From positions 15,178 through 53,287 of the forward strand of contig CAJUED010000024.1 in NCBI GenBank assembly GCA_910585075.1: a stretch of DNA of 38,110 nucleotides, read 5' to 3'. A model generated the notes under the pieces. That model did not search any database. It worked only from the letters and a program-made list of their open reading frames with translations, and was not told where the DNA came from. This document shows, in pieces, positions 8,114 through 17,482 of the stretch. The translations under genes and the position numbers were made by a program. Source of the stretch: an uncultured Lachnospiraceae bacterium (GTDB lineage: Bacteria; Bacillota; Clostridia; Lachnospirales; Lachnospiraceae). Each line of letters opens with the position of its first letter. The stretch's first letter is position 1.

Positions 8114-8204
8114 GTCAAATAACCGCAAATCTTTGATGTATTGGTATTTGACCCTCGCGGGAATAACTTTTTTGTAATTCAAAATCCATAATTTTGCGAC
8201 ATTT

Positions 8205-8249
8205 GTCAAGTGCCGGAACTGCCGTGCATTTATGCACATGGCACTTGAC
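8205..8249. terminator. Stem-loop between convergent genes
   Basis: GTCAAGTGCC (8205-8214) pairs with GGCACTTGAC (8240-8249), and GTGCAT/ATGCAC is nested inside (8224-8237). It lies between the ends of the alpha-glucosidase gene and the 74-residue gene and could stop transcription from either side. No strong U-tract follows, so intrinsic termination is only probable. Confidence 0.5.
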
Positions 8250-8278
8250 TTATTGCTCGCAGAAATAATGCTTGGTTT

Positions 8279-8503
8279 TTATTCTTTATCATCTGCAGAC
8301 TGCCCTGCAGCGCGTGTCTTTTCCTTATTTTTCAAGTGCTCTTTTACCATTTTATCAATGGTGTCCCGGGAGAGCGGGTAATGGTATTCTTTGATAATTT
8401 TATCCGTATCGTAACCTAAATCCACCAGATGTCTTATGGCGCCTCCATAGGCGAAATCCTGTACAAAGCTGTGAAGCGCCTCATTGAAATATTGATTTTC
8501 CAT
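8279..8503 (-). CDS. Small conserved-looking protein, 74 residues
   Basis: It begins MENQYFNEALHSFVQDFAYG and continues with GGAIRHLVDLGYDTDKIIKEYHYPLSRDTIDKMVKEHLK, then a charged, probably disordered tail. The middle has the spacing of a helix-turn-helix-like or short helical domain (HLVDLGYDTDKIIKEYHYPLS), but I cannot assign a family. GAGGTG lies four bases before the ATG. It is cytoplasmic, with no cysteines or membrane segment. The strong codon-like pattern and the RBS make it a real gene. Confidence 0.65.
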   Translation of the reverse strand: MENQYFNEALHSFVQDFAYGGAIRHLVDLGYDTDKIIKEYHYPLSRDTIDKMVKEHLKNKEKTRAAGQSADDKE

Positions 8504-8632
8504 TTTTCACCTCATTCCTTACGGCAAAACTTTACATTTATCAGCATACCATAAAAATGCATTTCCACCAATTATAAGTGGTACTTCATGAAACAAATTT
8601 TGCTGAAATTATTTCCGGCGCAATGGCCCGCT

Positions 8633-8651
8633 CCGAACTGTCACTGCAAAA
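8633..8651. repeat. Diverged copy of the 4.2-kb repeat end
   Basis: This 19-base stretch matches 4221-4239 at 17 positions (CCGAACTGT-ACT-CAAAA). It lies alone in the 296-base spacer upstream of apt, with no matching inverted partner that I can see. Confidence 0.4.
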
Positions 8652-8722
8652 GACCATATATTTCCATTAAATTCTGATTTTCTTTAGTATCTTTTAAATA
8701 TGTAAGAAAAATACGATTTATG

Positions 8723-8751
8723 TTGCGTTTTGTGAGAGAAGAAAATATAAT
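8723..8751 (+). promoter_or_regulatory. Promoter of apt
   Basis: TTGCGT (8723-8728), 17 bases, TATAAT (8746-8751). This predicts a short leader of about 40 bases. The leader is too short for a purine riboswitch. Confidence 0.7.
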
Positions 8752-8799
8752 AATTTTATTGTAACTATTAAATTTTTATAAAGAATGGAGAAACAGCAA

Positions 8800-9324
8800 A
8801 TGAAAAAACTGGAGGAGTACGTGCGGAGCATACCGGACTTTCCGGAAGAAGGCATTATTTTCCGGGACGTGACAAGTGTGCTGCAGGATCCGGACGGACT
8901 GGCGCTGGCCATTGATTCCCTGAAAGAAAAGCTTGAGGGCGTGGATTTCGACGTGATTGCGGGAACGGAATCAAGGGGCTTTATCTTTGGAGTGCCGGTG
9001 GCCTATGCGCTTCATAAGGCCTTTGTCCCAATCCGCAAAAAGGGAAAACTGCCCCGTGAGACCATTTCCGAGAGCTACGATCTGGAATATGGGAGCGCAA
9101 CCATTGAAATGCACAGAGACGCCATTAAGCCTGGGGACCGGGTTGTACTGATTGATGACCTGATTGCCACAGGCGGCACCATTGAAGCCAGCATCCGCAT
9201 GATAGAAGCCTTAGGCGGAAAGGTGGAAAAAGTTCTCTTTTTGATGGAGCTTGCCGGGTTAAAGGGCCGGGAGCGGCTGAAGGGCTACGATGTAGACAGC
9301 GTTATTGTTTACGAGGGCAAGTAA
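8800..9324 (+). CDS. apt: Adenine phosphoribosyltransferase
   Basis: It converts adenine plus PRPP to AMP and pyrophosphate (purine salvage, cytoplasm). The 174-residue sequence has the APRT opening IPDFPEEGIIFRDVTSVLQD, the AGTESRGFIFG segment (54-64), FVPIRKKGKLPRETISESYDLEYG, and the PRPP loop VVLIDDLIATGGT (115-127). An ATG five codons upstream overlaps the GGAG ribosome binding site that serves the chosen start (nine bases upstream), so the shorter form is preferred. It is followed 204 bases later by a purine permease gene on the same strand, which fits a salvage function. Confidence 0.97.
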   Translation: MKKLEEYVRSIPDFPEEGIIFRDVTSVLQDPDGLALAIDSLKEKLEGVDFDVIAGTESRGFIFGVPVAYALHKAFVPIRKKGKLPRETISESYDLEYGSATIEMHRDAIKPGDRVVLIDDLIATGGTIEASIRMIEALGGKVEKVLFLMELAGLKGRERLKGYDVDSVIVYEGK

Positions 9325-9528
9325 TTCCCAAGGCCCCACCGAACATAACATGCACCACGAATTATCCTTATGCGGCACCCACACTTCACATGCTTTTTCA
9401 TTTTTAATTCCAACAGGAAGAACATGTGGGCGAAGCATTTGTCGTATGCTGAACTTAGCAGCGTGGAAATGTAGCTTTTTGTAAAAGAAAAGAACACACT
9501 ATAACATATCACCGAGGAGGAGATAGAC

Positions 9529-10887
9529 ATGTTAGAAAATTTTTTTAAGCTGAAAGAAAACAACACAACTGTCAAAACGGAAGTCATGGGCGGTATCACA
9601 ACCTTTATGACCATGGCATATATCCTGGCGGTAAACCCCACCATGCTCTCCGCAGCAGGTATGGACAAGACGGCAGTCCTTATGGCGACTGCGCTGGCGT
9701 CCTTTGTGGGAACCGTCCTGATGGCCCTGCTTGCAAATTATCCCTTCGCACTGGCACCCGGCATGGGCCTTAACGCTTACTTTGCCTTCACCGTATGTGG
9801 GGCAATGGGATACTCCTGGCAGGTAGCTCTGGCCGCCGTATTCGTAGAAGGAATTATCTTTATCATCCTGTCCCTTACCAATGTGCGTGAAGCCATCTTC
9901 AACGCAATCCCCCTTAACCTGAAAAAGGGCGTCAGCGCTGGTATCGGACTTTTTATTGCCTTTATCGGTCTTCAGGGAGCTCACCTTGTGGTAGGTAATT
10001 CCTCCACACTGGTAAGTTATGTGGACTTTTCCGGTGAATTTCACACCAAGGGCATCTGCGCCGTGCTGGCTCTGATTGGATTATTTATTACGGCAGTTCT
10101 CTATGTTAAAAACGTAAAAGGCTCCATTTTAATCGGTATCCTTGCCACATGGATTCTCGGCATGCTCTGCCAGGCTTTGGGGATTTATGTGATTGATGCG
10201 GAAAACGGATTTTATTCCCTGTATCCTTCTTTGTCAATGCCGAATCTGTCTGCAATTTCCCTGACATTCGGACAGGTTGTCAAAGCAGATTTTTCAGGCG
10301 TTAATATTATTAATTTCATTGTTGTACTCTTTGCATTCCTTTTTGTAGATATGTTTGATACCCTGGGCACCCTGATTGGCGTTGCCACCAAGGCTGACAT
10401 GCTGGATAAAAACGGCAAACTTCCCCGCATCAAACAGGCACTGTTGGCGGACGCTGTTGCAACCAGCGCAGGCGCTGTATTCGGTACCTCCACCACCACA
10501 ACATTTGTGGAAAGCTCCGCAGGTGTGGCTGCAGGCGCAAGAACAGGTCTTGCCTCTGTCGTAACCGGCCTTTTGTTCCTGGTATCCATTTTCTTATCCC
10601 CGATTTTCTGTGCAATCCCGGGATTTGCAACTGCTCCGGCACTGATTTTCGTAGGCTTTTTGATGGTAACCGTTGTGGCCGATATCGACTTTAACGACCT
10701 TACCGAAGCGGTTCCCACTTACCTTTGTCTGCTGGCTATGCCACTGATGTACAGCATATCGGAAGGTATTGCGATTGGCGTTATTTCTTACGTGGTTATC
10801 AATGTTGTCTGTGGTAAGAGCAAAAAGATTACACCGCTTATGTATGTGCTGGCAGTATTGTTTATCTGTAAATACATTTTCTTATAA
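9529..10887 (+). CDS. NCS2-family purine permease (PbuG/AdeQ type)
   Basis: This 452-residue inner-membrane symporter has about 12-14 hydrophobic segments. It begins MLENFFKLKENNTTVKTEVMGGITTFMTMAYILAVNP in two parts separated by TEVMGG, with the AzgA/PbuG-type signatures ALAPGMGLNAYFAFTV (about 77-92) and LFVDMFDTLGTLIGV. The TSTTTTFVESSAGVAAGARTG loop is the family's substrate-binding element. It would import adenine, guanine or hypoxanthine. The RBS is GAGGAGG. A TATAAC-like -10 occurs at 9500-9505. The 204-base spacer after apt shows no purine riboswitch. It ends convergently with the MATE gene. Confidence 0.93.
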   Translation: MLENFFKLKENNTTVKTEVMGGITTFMTMAYILAVNPTMLSAAGMDKTAVLMATALASFVGTVLMALLANYPFALAPGMGLNAYFAFTVCGAMGYSWQVALAAVFVEGIIFIILSLTNVREAIFNAIPLNLKKGVSAGIGLFIAFIGLQGAHLVVGNSSTLVSYVDFSGEFHTKGICAVLALIGLFITAVLYVKNVKGSILIGILATWILGMLCQALGIYVIDAENGFYSLYPSLSMPNLSAISLTFGQVVKADFSGVNIINFIVVLFAFLFVDMFDTLGTLIGVATKADMLDKNGKLPRIKQALLADAVATSAGAVFGTSTTTTFVESSAGVAAGARTGLASVVTGLLFLVSIFLSPIFCAIPGFATAPALIFVGFLMVTVVADIDFNDLTEAVPTYLCLLAMPLMYSISEGIAIGVISYVVINVVCGKSKKITPLMYVLAVLFICKYIFL

Positions 10888-10939
10888 ATCATACAACATA
10901 AAAGCATTCATAATTTTGCCAAAATGATTGCAAACAGTC

Positions 10940-10976
10940 TGGCCCGGCTTGTACATTTTCTGCGCATGCCGGGCCA
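10940..10976. terminator. Stem-loop between convergent permease and MATE genes
   Basis: TGGCCCGGC (10940-10948) is exactly inverted at 10968-10976 (GCCGGGCCA). It is a GC-rich stem in the 138-base convergent spacer and a likely bidirectional stop, although neither strand has a long U-run. Confidence 0.5.
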
Positions 10977-11025
10977 AACATATAAATTAGGAAGAAAAAT
11001 TTTACAATGCGTAAACGAATTTTCT

Positions 11026-12390
11026 CTACGCCTCAACCGTAATATTCTTAATCCATTTCCCACTCTTTAATCTCGAAACACACCAGAAAGATTTTATTGC
11101 AAAATCAATCCGCAGACAAATCACCGTCATCCATCCCGGCGCATGCAGAACCAGCCCCACAAAAATTCCCAGTGGAATGCTCACAAGCCACATAAAAAGC
11201 ACATCCGCCTTAAGCAGAAATTTGGTGTCGCCGCCGCCCCGCAGTACTCCTTTTGTCATAATACTCTGGATGGCACTGAAGAACATGACCACCGCATAAG
11301 CATACATCATGCTTTTCGTCACTGCAATCGTCTGAGGCTGCAGCTTATAGAATCCGATTGTCAAAGGTCCTCCTATGGAAACCAGCACCGCACTTAAAAT
11401 ACCGCACAGAATACTCAGGAAATAGAAGGTTTCTCCCTGTTCCTGGGCCTGTTCCAGTTTTCCTTCCCCTATTGTATTTCCGGTCACGATACCGGAAGCG
11501 TTGGAGATTCCCTGTACCACCACGGTAAACAGTCTGTCCACCACCATACAGATGGAATTTGCGGCCACCACGTCGGAGCCCATGCGCCCTAACACCATGC
11601 TGATTGCCGTGCTTCCCAGCCCTAAAAGGCCGTCGCTGATAAGAGCCGGCGCTCCCACCTGAAAATATTTTATGTACAGGCTCCGCTCCGGGCTCCGCAG
11701 GAAATCCCGCAGGGTCAGTCTCAGCTTTTTATCAATCTTCAGAACATAAATAAAGGTCACAAGAAATTCTGCGCATCTTGCAATCAGGGTTCCAAGGGCC
11801 GCACCGGCAATTTCCATCCGGGGCGCTCCCAGCTTTCCGAAAATAAACACCCAGTTTGCAAATATGTTAACAAAAAAAGAAATGATGGAGACATACAGTC
11901 CCAGCTGGGCCTGCCGCACGGAGCGCATCAGGAAAGCCACCACCTGACTTGTACCGTGGACCATATAGATAAAGGCCGTGATTTTCAGATAACGGATACC
12001 CGCCTCTATTACTTCCGGGTCAGAGGTAAACAGCCGCATAATCTGCCCCGGAATCAGCCAGGTGACCACTGCAAAAACAAATCCCAGCACAGCTGCCAGG
12101 CGAAAAGCCAGACTGAACACTTCCCTGGCTTTTTCCAGATTATTTGCGCCCCAGTACTGGGACACCAAAACGCTGCATCCCCCTATGATTCCCATGCACA
12201 AGATACCATAAAGCATATAAAAAGAGTTTGCCAGCGAGGAGGCCGAGAGCTGCACCTCCCCGAAGTTCCCCAACATGATGGTATCCATCATATTTACGCC
12301 CATATTGATAGCCTGCTGTGCCGCCACCGGCAGCATGATCAGAAGCACTCTGCGGTAAAACTCTTTGTCCTTTGTTATTTTAAATTTCAT
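11026..12390 (-). CDS. MATE family efflux transporter
   Basis: This 454-residue integral membrane protein has twelve predicted segments and would be a Na+- or H+-coupled antiporter for drugs or cationic metabolites. The N-terminus FYRRVLLIMLPVAAQQAINMGVNMMDTIMLGNFGEVQLSA is classical MATE, and GMGSDVVAANSI-like (RMGSDVVAANSICMVVDRL) starts the second half. An ATG five codons upstream overlaps the GGTGGAG ribosome binding site, so the shorter form is used. It is the last of three minus-strand genes (GH5, MFS, MATE) with short spacers, perhaps one transcript. The substrate is not predictable. Confidence 0.93.
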   Translation of the reverse strand: MKFKITKDKEFYRRVLLIMLPVAAQQAINMGVNMMDTIMLGNFGEVQLSASSLANSFYMLYGILCMGIIGGCSVLVSQYWGANNLEKAREVFSLAFRLAAVLGFVFAVVTWLIPGQIMRLFTSDPEVIEAGIRYLKITAFIYMVHGTSQVVAFLMRSVRQAQLGLYVSIISFFVNIFANWVFIFGKLGAPRMEIAGAALGTLIARCAEFLVTFIYVLKIDKKLRLTLRDFLRSPERSLYIKYFQVGAPALISDGLLGLGSTAISMVLGRMGSDVVAANSICMVVDRLFTVVVQGISNASGIVTGNTIGEGKLEQAQEQGETFYFLSILCGILSAVLVSIGGPLTIGFYKLQPQTIAVTKSMMYAYAVVMFFSAIQSIMTKGVLRGGGDTKFLLKADVLFMWLVSIPLGIFVGLVLHAPGWMTVICLRIDFAIKSFWCVSRLKSGKWIKNITVEA

Positions 12391-12506
12391 ATCATTCTCC
12401 ACCATCCTTTATCAACATTCAACCCCAATGCACCTCCGGTTCTTTCTGCCGCCCAAGTCAAATATCCATTCAGGCATAGCGATTTCCCTCATTGCCAAGT
12501 AGAGTA

Positions 12507-13769
12507 CTAAGCATCCGCCTCCACTTCCAGGCCAAAAGCAATATCTTTTTCAGCCTTTTTTTCGTAGTGGTAAATAAACGCCAGTCCAATCATGGCAATG
12601 CCCAGCAAAACAGCCGTCAGGTAAAAACTTATCACATAACCCTTAAGCGCCGTTGCTGCGCCTCCCACGATAACCCCGGCAATCATGGGCGCCACACCCT
12701 GACCAATATCGCCCCCAAGGTAGTAGGTACTGGTTGCGGAGCCGCTGCGCTCCCTGCCCACCTTTTTAATACTTGCAGCCTGCAAAGAGGGCTGTGCTGC
12801 TCCCTGCCCTAAAGCCTTTAGCACAGAGCTTGCCATCACTGCCGCGAAAGCTCCCCCTGTAAATTTCCCTGCGGATGCCAGCAGGACCATGGAAACAATG
12901 GTAAGGGCTATTCCCGGAAATGCCACCACGTACATTCCCTTTTTATCCATCAACTTTCCTGAAATGGGACGGACCAGAAACATTGCAACCGCATTGATGG
13001 TAAAGTACAGGCTGATATTTCCAATCCCCAGCTCCTTCCCATATAATACCAGATAGGAGGTCACAATACCATTGGAAAAAGAAAACATACTGGACACGCA
13101 TGTATAGCCTAAAGCTTCCACTGCAATAATATCCCTAAATCCTATGGACTTTTTCCCCTCAGAAGATGACTTTGGAGAACGCACTCTCTTTGCACCGGGG
13201 TATTTCACAATCGTCAGTAAAAGAATTTCTCCCACACACATAAGTCCTGCCACCAGAAAGACTCTCTCCGTTCCCATCAAATCCGCAACCACGACCCCAA
13301 AGCCCGGCGCGGTAGCCGACGCAATCACGTTTGCCAGGCCAAAATATCCAAGGCCTTCCCCTAATTTGCTCTGAGGCACATACTGGCTTACCAGTGAAAT
13401 CAGGGTTGTACTGTTGATTGCAAATCCAATCCCGTGAAGCACTCTTGCAAACACAATAAGGGGCAGTGTTTTGGAAAGTCCGTATCCAAAGGCTCCCAAA
13501 ATCATAAACACTGTGGCTGCCCGCAGCAGCCATACTTTATTGAACCTGTCCGCCATAATGCCGCAAAATGGCCTGCTGATCAGCGCCGTAATGGAAAACA
13601 TTCCTGCAACCACACCTGCCACAGCGCTTGTAAGCCCTACCGAATTTCCTGTCAGGTAGGATAGCAACATGGTATTTACCATATAAAATCCAAATGATGC
13701 AAATATATTCGCGACCATTAAGGCAACATATTGAAGGTTCCACAACCTCTCTTTCTCCATAAATTTCAA
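12507..13769 (-). CDS. Major facilitator superfamily transporter
   Basis: This 420-residue protein has about 12 membrane segments. The MFS loop signature between TM2 and TM3 is visible as RPFCGIMADRFNKVWLLR (about 66-83), and a weaker form, RPISGKLMDKKGMY, is in the second half. The arrangement GIGFAINSTTLISLVSQYVPQSKLGEGLGYFGLAN resembles drug or arabinose-polymer-type exporters. It lies 163 bases after the GH5 gene and 116 before MATE. The start has only a weak AAGG site; a second ATG is three codons downstream. It may import or export a sugar product of GH5, but the substrate is not shown by the sequence. Confidence 0.9.
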   Translation of the reverse strand: MKFMEKERLWNLQYVALMVANIFASFGFYMVNTMLLSYLTGNSVGLTSAVAGVVAGMFSITALISRPFCGIMADRFNKVWLLRAATVFMILGAFGYGLSKTLPLIVFARVLHGIGFAINSTTLISLVSQYVPQSKLGEGLGYFGLANVIASATAPGFGVVVADLMGTERVFLVAGLMCVGEILLLTIVKYPGAKRVRSPKSSSEGKKSIGFRDIIAVEALGYTCVSSMFSFSNGIVTSYLVLYGKELGIGNISLYFTINAVAMFLVRPISGKLMDKKGMYVVAFPGIALTIVSMVLLASAGKFTGGAFAAVMASSVLKALGQGAAQPSLQAASIKKVGRERSGSATSTYYLGGDIGQGVAPMIAGVIVGGAATALKGYVISFYLTAVLLGIAMIGLAFIYHYEKKAEKDIAFGLEVEADA

Positions 13770-13932
13770 CCTTCGGCATCACATGGCATAAAATACCACA
13801 GCCTTCCATGCTTTAGCATTTCATGCCGTAACAATCCATACCGCAACAGCTCCTGCTGCGGCAATTTCTGCGCAACAGTTCCTGCACGGTAATCCGTCAC
13901 AGCAATACTGCCATACAATGCCGCCTTTCTAC

Positions 13933-15630
13933 TTATTTATAAATTATCTTTTTCAGGAAAGCCGTACCATTTGTACATTTTATCCTGATTGTCACCGTAT
14001 CCTCCTCTGTTTTAAGAGGGAGGTGCAGTGTCTTATATTCATTTTCATCCGCTGAAATCAAATTGCCATTATAAAGAATTTTGCTTTCTTCTTTTCCGCA
14101 TCCGATAATCAAAAGACTTGCTGACGAACTGTTTCTATAGACAATATCTATGTATGATTCTTTGGTGGTACTTTGCAGTGTATATTCTGCATAATCCTCC
14201 GGATGAAGCTTTAATTCATAATGCTGCCATTCTCCCCGGATACTGTTTAGGGCTCCATATTTGGAGATAAAGCCGGGCTCCGTCACAATATGCATACCGT
14301 CGTTTATCCGGTAATGAAAAGCATTTCCATAACCGTATCCGCCCTCAAATGCCTTTTTCCCATCTTCCCGCTTCCGGTCATAGGCCACGGCCAAAATAGT
14401 GCATCCCGGTTTTCTCAGAGCGCTGTTTGCTCCTATATCATAGATTTCACAATTTTCCAGCTTAAGATTTTCCAGATATTCATCAAAAATATCCTGGGCA
14501 TGCTCATAGGAAGGTCTCACCCCGCCTTTTAACGCGTAATCCAAAATCATCCCCCATTCTTTCGGCAGCGGATGTCTTACGTAGGGGCTGAATATTTTGG
14601 CATCATCCGTTGCCGCCATTTTGTAGCACCAGGTGTTAAAACCGATATGGTACTCCACAGCCACTTCATAGATTGCGCTCATCCACAAATCATTCCCGCC
14701 GCCTTCCGAAAACCACACAGGCACATCCAGCTCAGCCTGTTTTTCCAGATAAGGAATAAACAACTCCTCCTGGGGAAGGGCGCCGTAATTGTGAAAAGCA
14801 ATTCCCCAATTATGACATTCCGGATCAAAATCTTCATCAAAAATGTCCACCCGTTCCGACTTTTCATGACCATTCAGTAATATTATGTGATTTGTGTCAT
14901 GTTTTCTCATTCGGGCAATCATTTCCTTATAAAATTCCTTAAGAGCGGGAAGATATTCCTCCCACACCACTCTGGAAAGAGGCTCGTTAATCATATCCCA
15001 GCCGCCCATAAAAGTGTAATCCTTATAGCGCCTTGCAAGCTCCTCACAAAGACGCAGGGTACGCTCTCTGCTTTCCTCGTCAAAAAATAAATGGGGCATA
15101 CTGTCCACACCGTTGTCACATCCCATGGCGGTCTGGCCCCCTACCGCCGCATGCAGATCAATGATTCCATATATCTGGTACTTCTCACACCATCCAAGTA
15201 CCTTATCAAGCATGGCAAAAGATGCTTCATTAAAAGTAATCCCCGGCTCCTCATAGAGGAAAAACATTGCGTCAATGGGAAGCCTTACCGAATTGTATCC
15301 CCATTTTGCAATTTGGCGGATATCCGCCTCCCCCAGGTGGTTTGCAAACCATTTCGGCCAAAACGCACGCTCATATTTCGTACCGCACAGCTCCCGAATC
15401 AGCGCTGAAAAATTGCGTCCCCTGTCAAGCCTTGGATTCATCATATTTTCCTTACTTGCCGTCATACGGGGCTCCATGGGTGCACCGATCATAAATCCTT
15501 CCGGATTGTTCCAGTTTCCCGCTCCAAGCCCCCGCAAAATAATTTCCTCTCCGTCCCCATTTACCATAATTCTGCCCTTGGCGTGAAGAAATCCCTTCAC
15601 CCTGGCCCGGTCAAATAATTTCGTATCCAT
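13933..15630 (-). CDS. Glycoside hydrolase family 5 enzyme, cytoplasmic
   Basis: This 565-residue retaining beta-glycosidase has a (beta/alpha)8 domain. Strand and active-site motifs are GLGAGNWNNPEGFMIG (35-50), NSVRLPIDAMFF (113-124), YGIIDLHAAVGGQ (154-166), WDMINEPL with acid/base Glu216, and VWFSEGGG with nucleophile Glu309. About 170 residues after the barrel look like a beta-sandwich of unknown type. It lacks a signal peptide, so it would act on imported oligosaccharides; beta-glucan, xyloglucan or related chains are possible, and the subfamily is uncertain. The start uses the ATG with AAGGAGAG upstream; an upstream in-frame extension of 15 codons has no good RBS. The spacer after it (13770-13932) has GC-rich dyads (CCGCA/TGCGG near 13841-13861). 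Confidence 0.88.
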   Translation of the reverse strand: MDTKLFDRARVKGFLHAKGRIMVNGDGEEIILRGLGAGNWNNPEGFMIGAPMEPRMTASKENMMNPRLDRGRNFSALIRELCGTKYERAFWPKWFANHLGEADIRQIAKWGYNSVRLPIDAMFFLYEEPGITFNEASFAMLDKVLGWCEKYQIYGIIDLHAAVGGQTAMGCDNGVDSMPHLFFDEESRERTLRLCEELARRYKDYTFMGGWDMINEPLSRVVWEEYLPALKEFYKEMIARMRKHDTNHIILLNGHEKSERVDIFDEDFDPECHNWGIAFHNYGALPQEELFIPYLEKQAELDVPVWFSEGGGNDLWMSAIYEVAVEYHIGFNTWCYKMAATDDAKIFSPYVRHPLPKEWGMILDYALKGGVRPSYEHAQDIFDEYLENLKLENCEIYDIGANSALRKPGCTILAVAYDRKREDGKKAFEGGYGYGNAFHYRINDGMHIVTEPGFISKYGALNSIRGEWQHYELKLHPEDYAEYTLQSTTKESYIDIVYRNSSSASLLIIGCGKEESKILYNGNLISADENEYKTLHLPLKTEEDTVTIRIKCTNGTAFLKKIIYK

Positions 15631-15736
15631 ACCGCGCTCTCCTTTCCGTCCTCCTGCTGTTACTGCAGACTCCAACAGGCTGCGTCCCTCGCAATCGCCT
15701 GATATTCTTCTCTGCTCATACCTTAATCAGGCATGA

Positions 15737-15769
15737 AAAAGGGGTGTAAATTGGTGGTACACCCCTTTT
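15737..15769 (-). terminator. Intrinsic terminator of the transporter-esterase operon
   Basis: AAAAGGGGTGTA (15737-15748) pairs exactly with 15758-15769, and the minus strand runs on into TTTTT. It lies 55 bases after the carboxylesterase stop and separates that operon from the GH5 gene. An outer TCAGGC/GCCTGA dyad extends the stem. Confidence 0.85.
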
Positions 15770-15823
15770 GTTCCTTTGCCTGAATTTCATTATGAAAAAG
15801 GGTTTATGAAATAAGCATTTTCA

Positions 15824-17398
15824 TCAGTGCAGTGCAATATCGTCAGGATTGCGCTTTTTCATCTTTAAGAACGGATTGGGAACAAAACGTTTCACTGTCT
15901 TAAGTAAATCTATGTCAAAATTCACTCTGACTTCGCAATGTTCATCCAAAACCATAGTCTTTACCTGTTCTTCCGTGCTAGGCTCCCACTTGGGAAGGCC
16001 GCTGTGATTGGGATCGCCGTACTTTGCGAAAGTAGTAAGCATGGTGGAAATCCTCTTTTCCAGCAAATCGGAAACACCCGGCTTGTTACAAATCATAACC
16101 TTATCTGTGTTGTTGAAGAAGAACGGCAAATCCGAACAATGCCAAGCCACTTTTCCATCATCATAAGGAAATTCATAGTTAAACAGGTAATTATAGATGG
16201 GCGCTTTATGGTAAGAAGCTTTCTTCATCACATAATTAACCGCAGGCAGACGTGTAAAGCAGTCTATGCTCAAAATATCAATCAGATTCTGTCCCGGATA
16301 AGCGGCCTCAAATTTTGCCACAATATCCTCTGTGGCATCTCCAAAGGTTTCACGCAAAATGGCAATCTGTTCTTCTCTTGTCTTCTCATGCTTTTTGGCA
16401 ACACTGGGGTTAAAGGACATCTCGCCAAACACGCTTCCCACTACCATGGGAATCTCCTGGGCGTGCTCTCTGAATCCCACTTCCTCGGGCTCGCCCACAT
16501 AATAATCATTGGGTACCGGAGTGCCGCCTACATATCCTCCTGCTTCTGCTATAGGATCCTTTACTTTCAAATAAGCTGCGGCTAAATCCCCATAGGGAAC
16601 CTTTTCAATTTCCTCAATGTGCTCCGGGCTGATTCCCAGTTCCTTTAACATAGCATCCACCAAAGGACGGGCATTGTAATCCTTGGGCGTTACCATACCG
16701 CCTTCCGGTTTTACGCCGCTGATAATCATCGCCTTGTGGAACAGGCCGTCTACGCTTGGCATCTGCAGAAGTGTGCTGACCTTCATGCCGCCTCCTGACT
16801 GACCGAAAATCGTAACGTTTTCCGGATCACCGCCAAATTTTTCAATATTTTCATGAACCCATTTAAGGGCGTATTCAATGTCGGCCATACCTGCATTGCC
16901 GGAATTTTTGTACTTCTCACTGTAGTCTTCCAGATTCAAATAGCCTAAAATGTTCAGTCTGTGGTTCACCGTAACTACCACCACATCATGATACATAGCA
17001 AGATTGGTTCCATCATAGCAGACCTGTTCAATGGAAGATCCATCGGAGAATCCGCCGCCGTGAAGCCAGAACAGAACCGCTTTCTTCGCCCCGGGCTCAA
17101 CACTGGGACTCCACACATTTAAAAACTGGCAGTCCTCACTCTTTACCCAGTAGCGGTGAGGCACCATAATCTCGCCCTTGGTAGTCTCAGGATTGTACAT
17201 GGGGCATACCTCCCCATAGCTTAAGGCATCCTTCACTCCTTCCCAGGGCTCCACCTCCGTAGGCATCTGAAAACGTTTCGCATCCGCATACTTAATCCCA
17301 TGGAAGGTGTATATCCCATCCATGATATACCCTCTGATTTTCCCTTTCGTTGTCTCTACAACCGGTTCCGTAGTCGTACATACAAATTTATGTGCCAT
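15824..17398 (-). CDS. Type-B carboxylesterase (copy 1)
   Basis: This 524-residue alpha/beta-hydrolase of PF00135 hydrolyses carboxylic esters. The oxyanion loop HGGGF (113-117), nucleophile Ser201 in FGQSGGG, acid Glu326 in GSVFGEMSF, and His420 in AWHCSDLPF form a complete catalytic set. It has no signal peptide, so it acts in the cytoplasm. It is a clear paralog of the gene at 28567-30156: the first 200 residues align without gaps. ATGATG occurs at the start; the second ATG is used because GGAG is then seven bases away and the paralog starts at the same residue. It is last in the oppBCDF-esterase-membrane protein operon, and a strong terminator follows. Feruloyl, acetyl or other ester substrates are all possible. 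Confidence 0.93.
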   Translation of the reverse strand: MAHKFVCTTTEPVVETTKGKIRGYIMDGIYTFHGIKYADAKRFQMPTEVEPWEGVKDALSYGEVCPMYNPETTKGEIMVPHRYWVKSEDCQFLNVWSPSVEPGAKKAVLFWLHGGGFSDGSSIEQVCYDGTNLAMYHDVVVVTVNHRLNILGYLNLEDYSEKYKNSGNAGMADIEYALKWVHENIEKFGGDPENVTIFGQSGGGMKVSTLLQMPSVDGLFHKAMIISGVKPEGGMVTPKDYNARPLVDAMLKELGISPEHIEEIEKVPYGDLAAAYLKVKDPIAEAGGYVGGTPVPNDYYVGEPEEVGFREHAQEIPMVVGSVFGEMSFNPSVAKKHEKTREEQIAILRETFGDATEDIVAKFEAAYPGQNLIDILSIDCFTRLPAVNYVMKKASYHKAPIYNYLFNYEFPYDDGKVAWHCSDLPFFFNNTDKVMICNKPGVSDLLEKRISTMLTTFAKYGDPNHSGLPKWEPSTEEQVKTMVLDEHCEVRVNFDIDLLKTVKRFVPNPFLKMKKRNPDDIALH

Positions 17399-17482
17399 CA
17401 TAATTCTCCATTCTGCGCACGTTCTTCATCCATACAAGTTTGTGTCAAGTGCGCGCAGACACAAATCCTGCATATAAAATTT

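Noticed and set aside
9325..9528. Purine riboswitch ahead of the NCS2 permease (also checked ahead of apt and xpt)
   Set aside because: I found no three-way-junction core or conserved loop sequences, and the apt and xpt promoters leave leaders of only about 40 bases.
11956..12510. 184-codon open frame on the plus strand
   Set aside because: It is antisense to the MATE gene, His/Gln-rich and without a plausible start site; a shadow of the real gene.
15662..15721. Short leader peptide MSREEYQAIARDAACWSLQ upstream of the GH5 gene
   Set aside because: The only RBS-like AAGG is one base from the ATG, and there is no attenuator structure after it.
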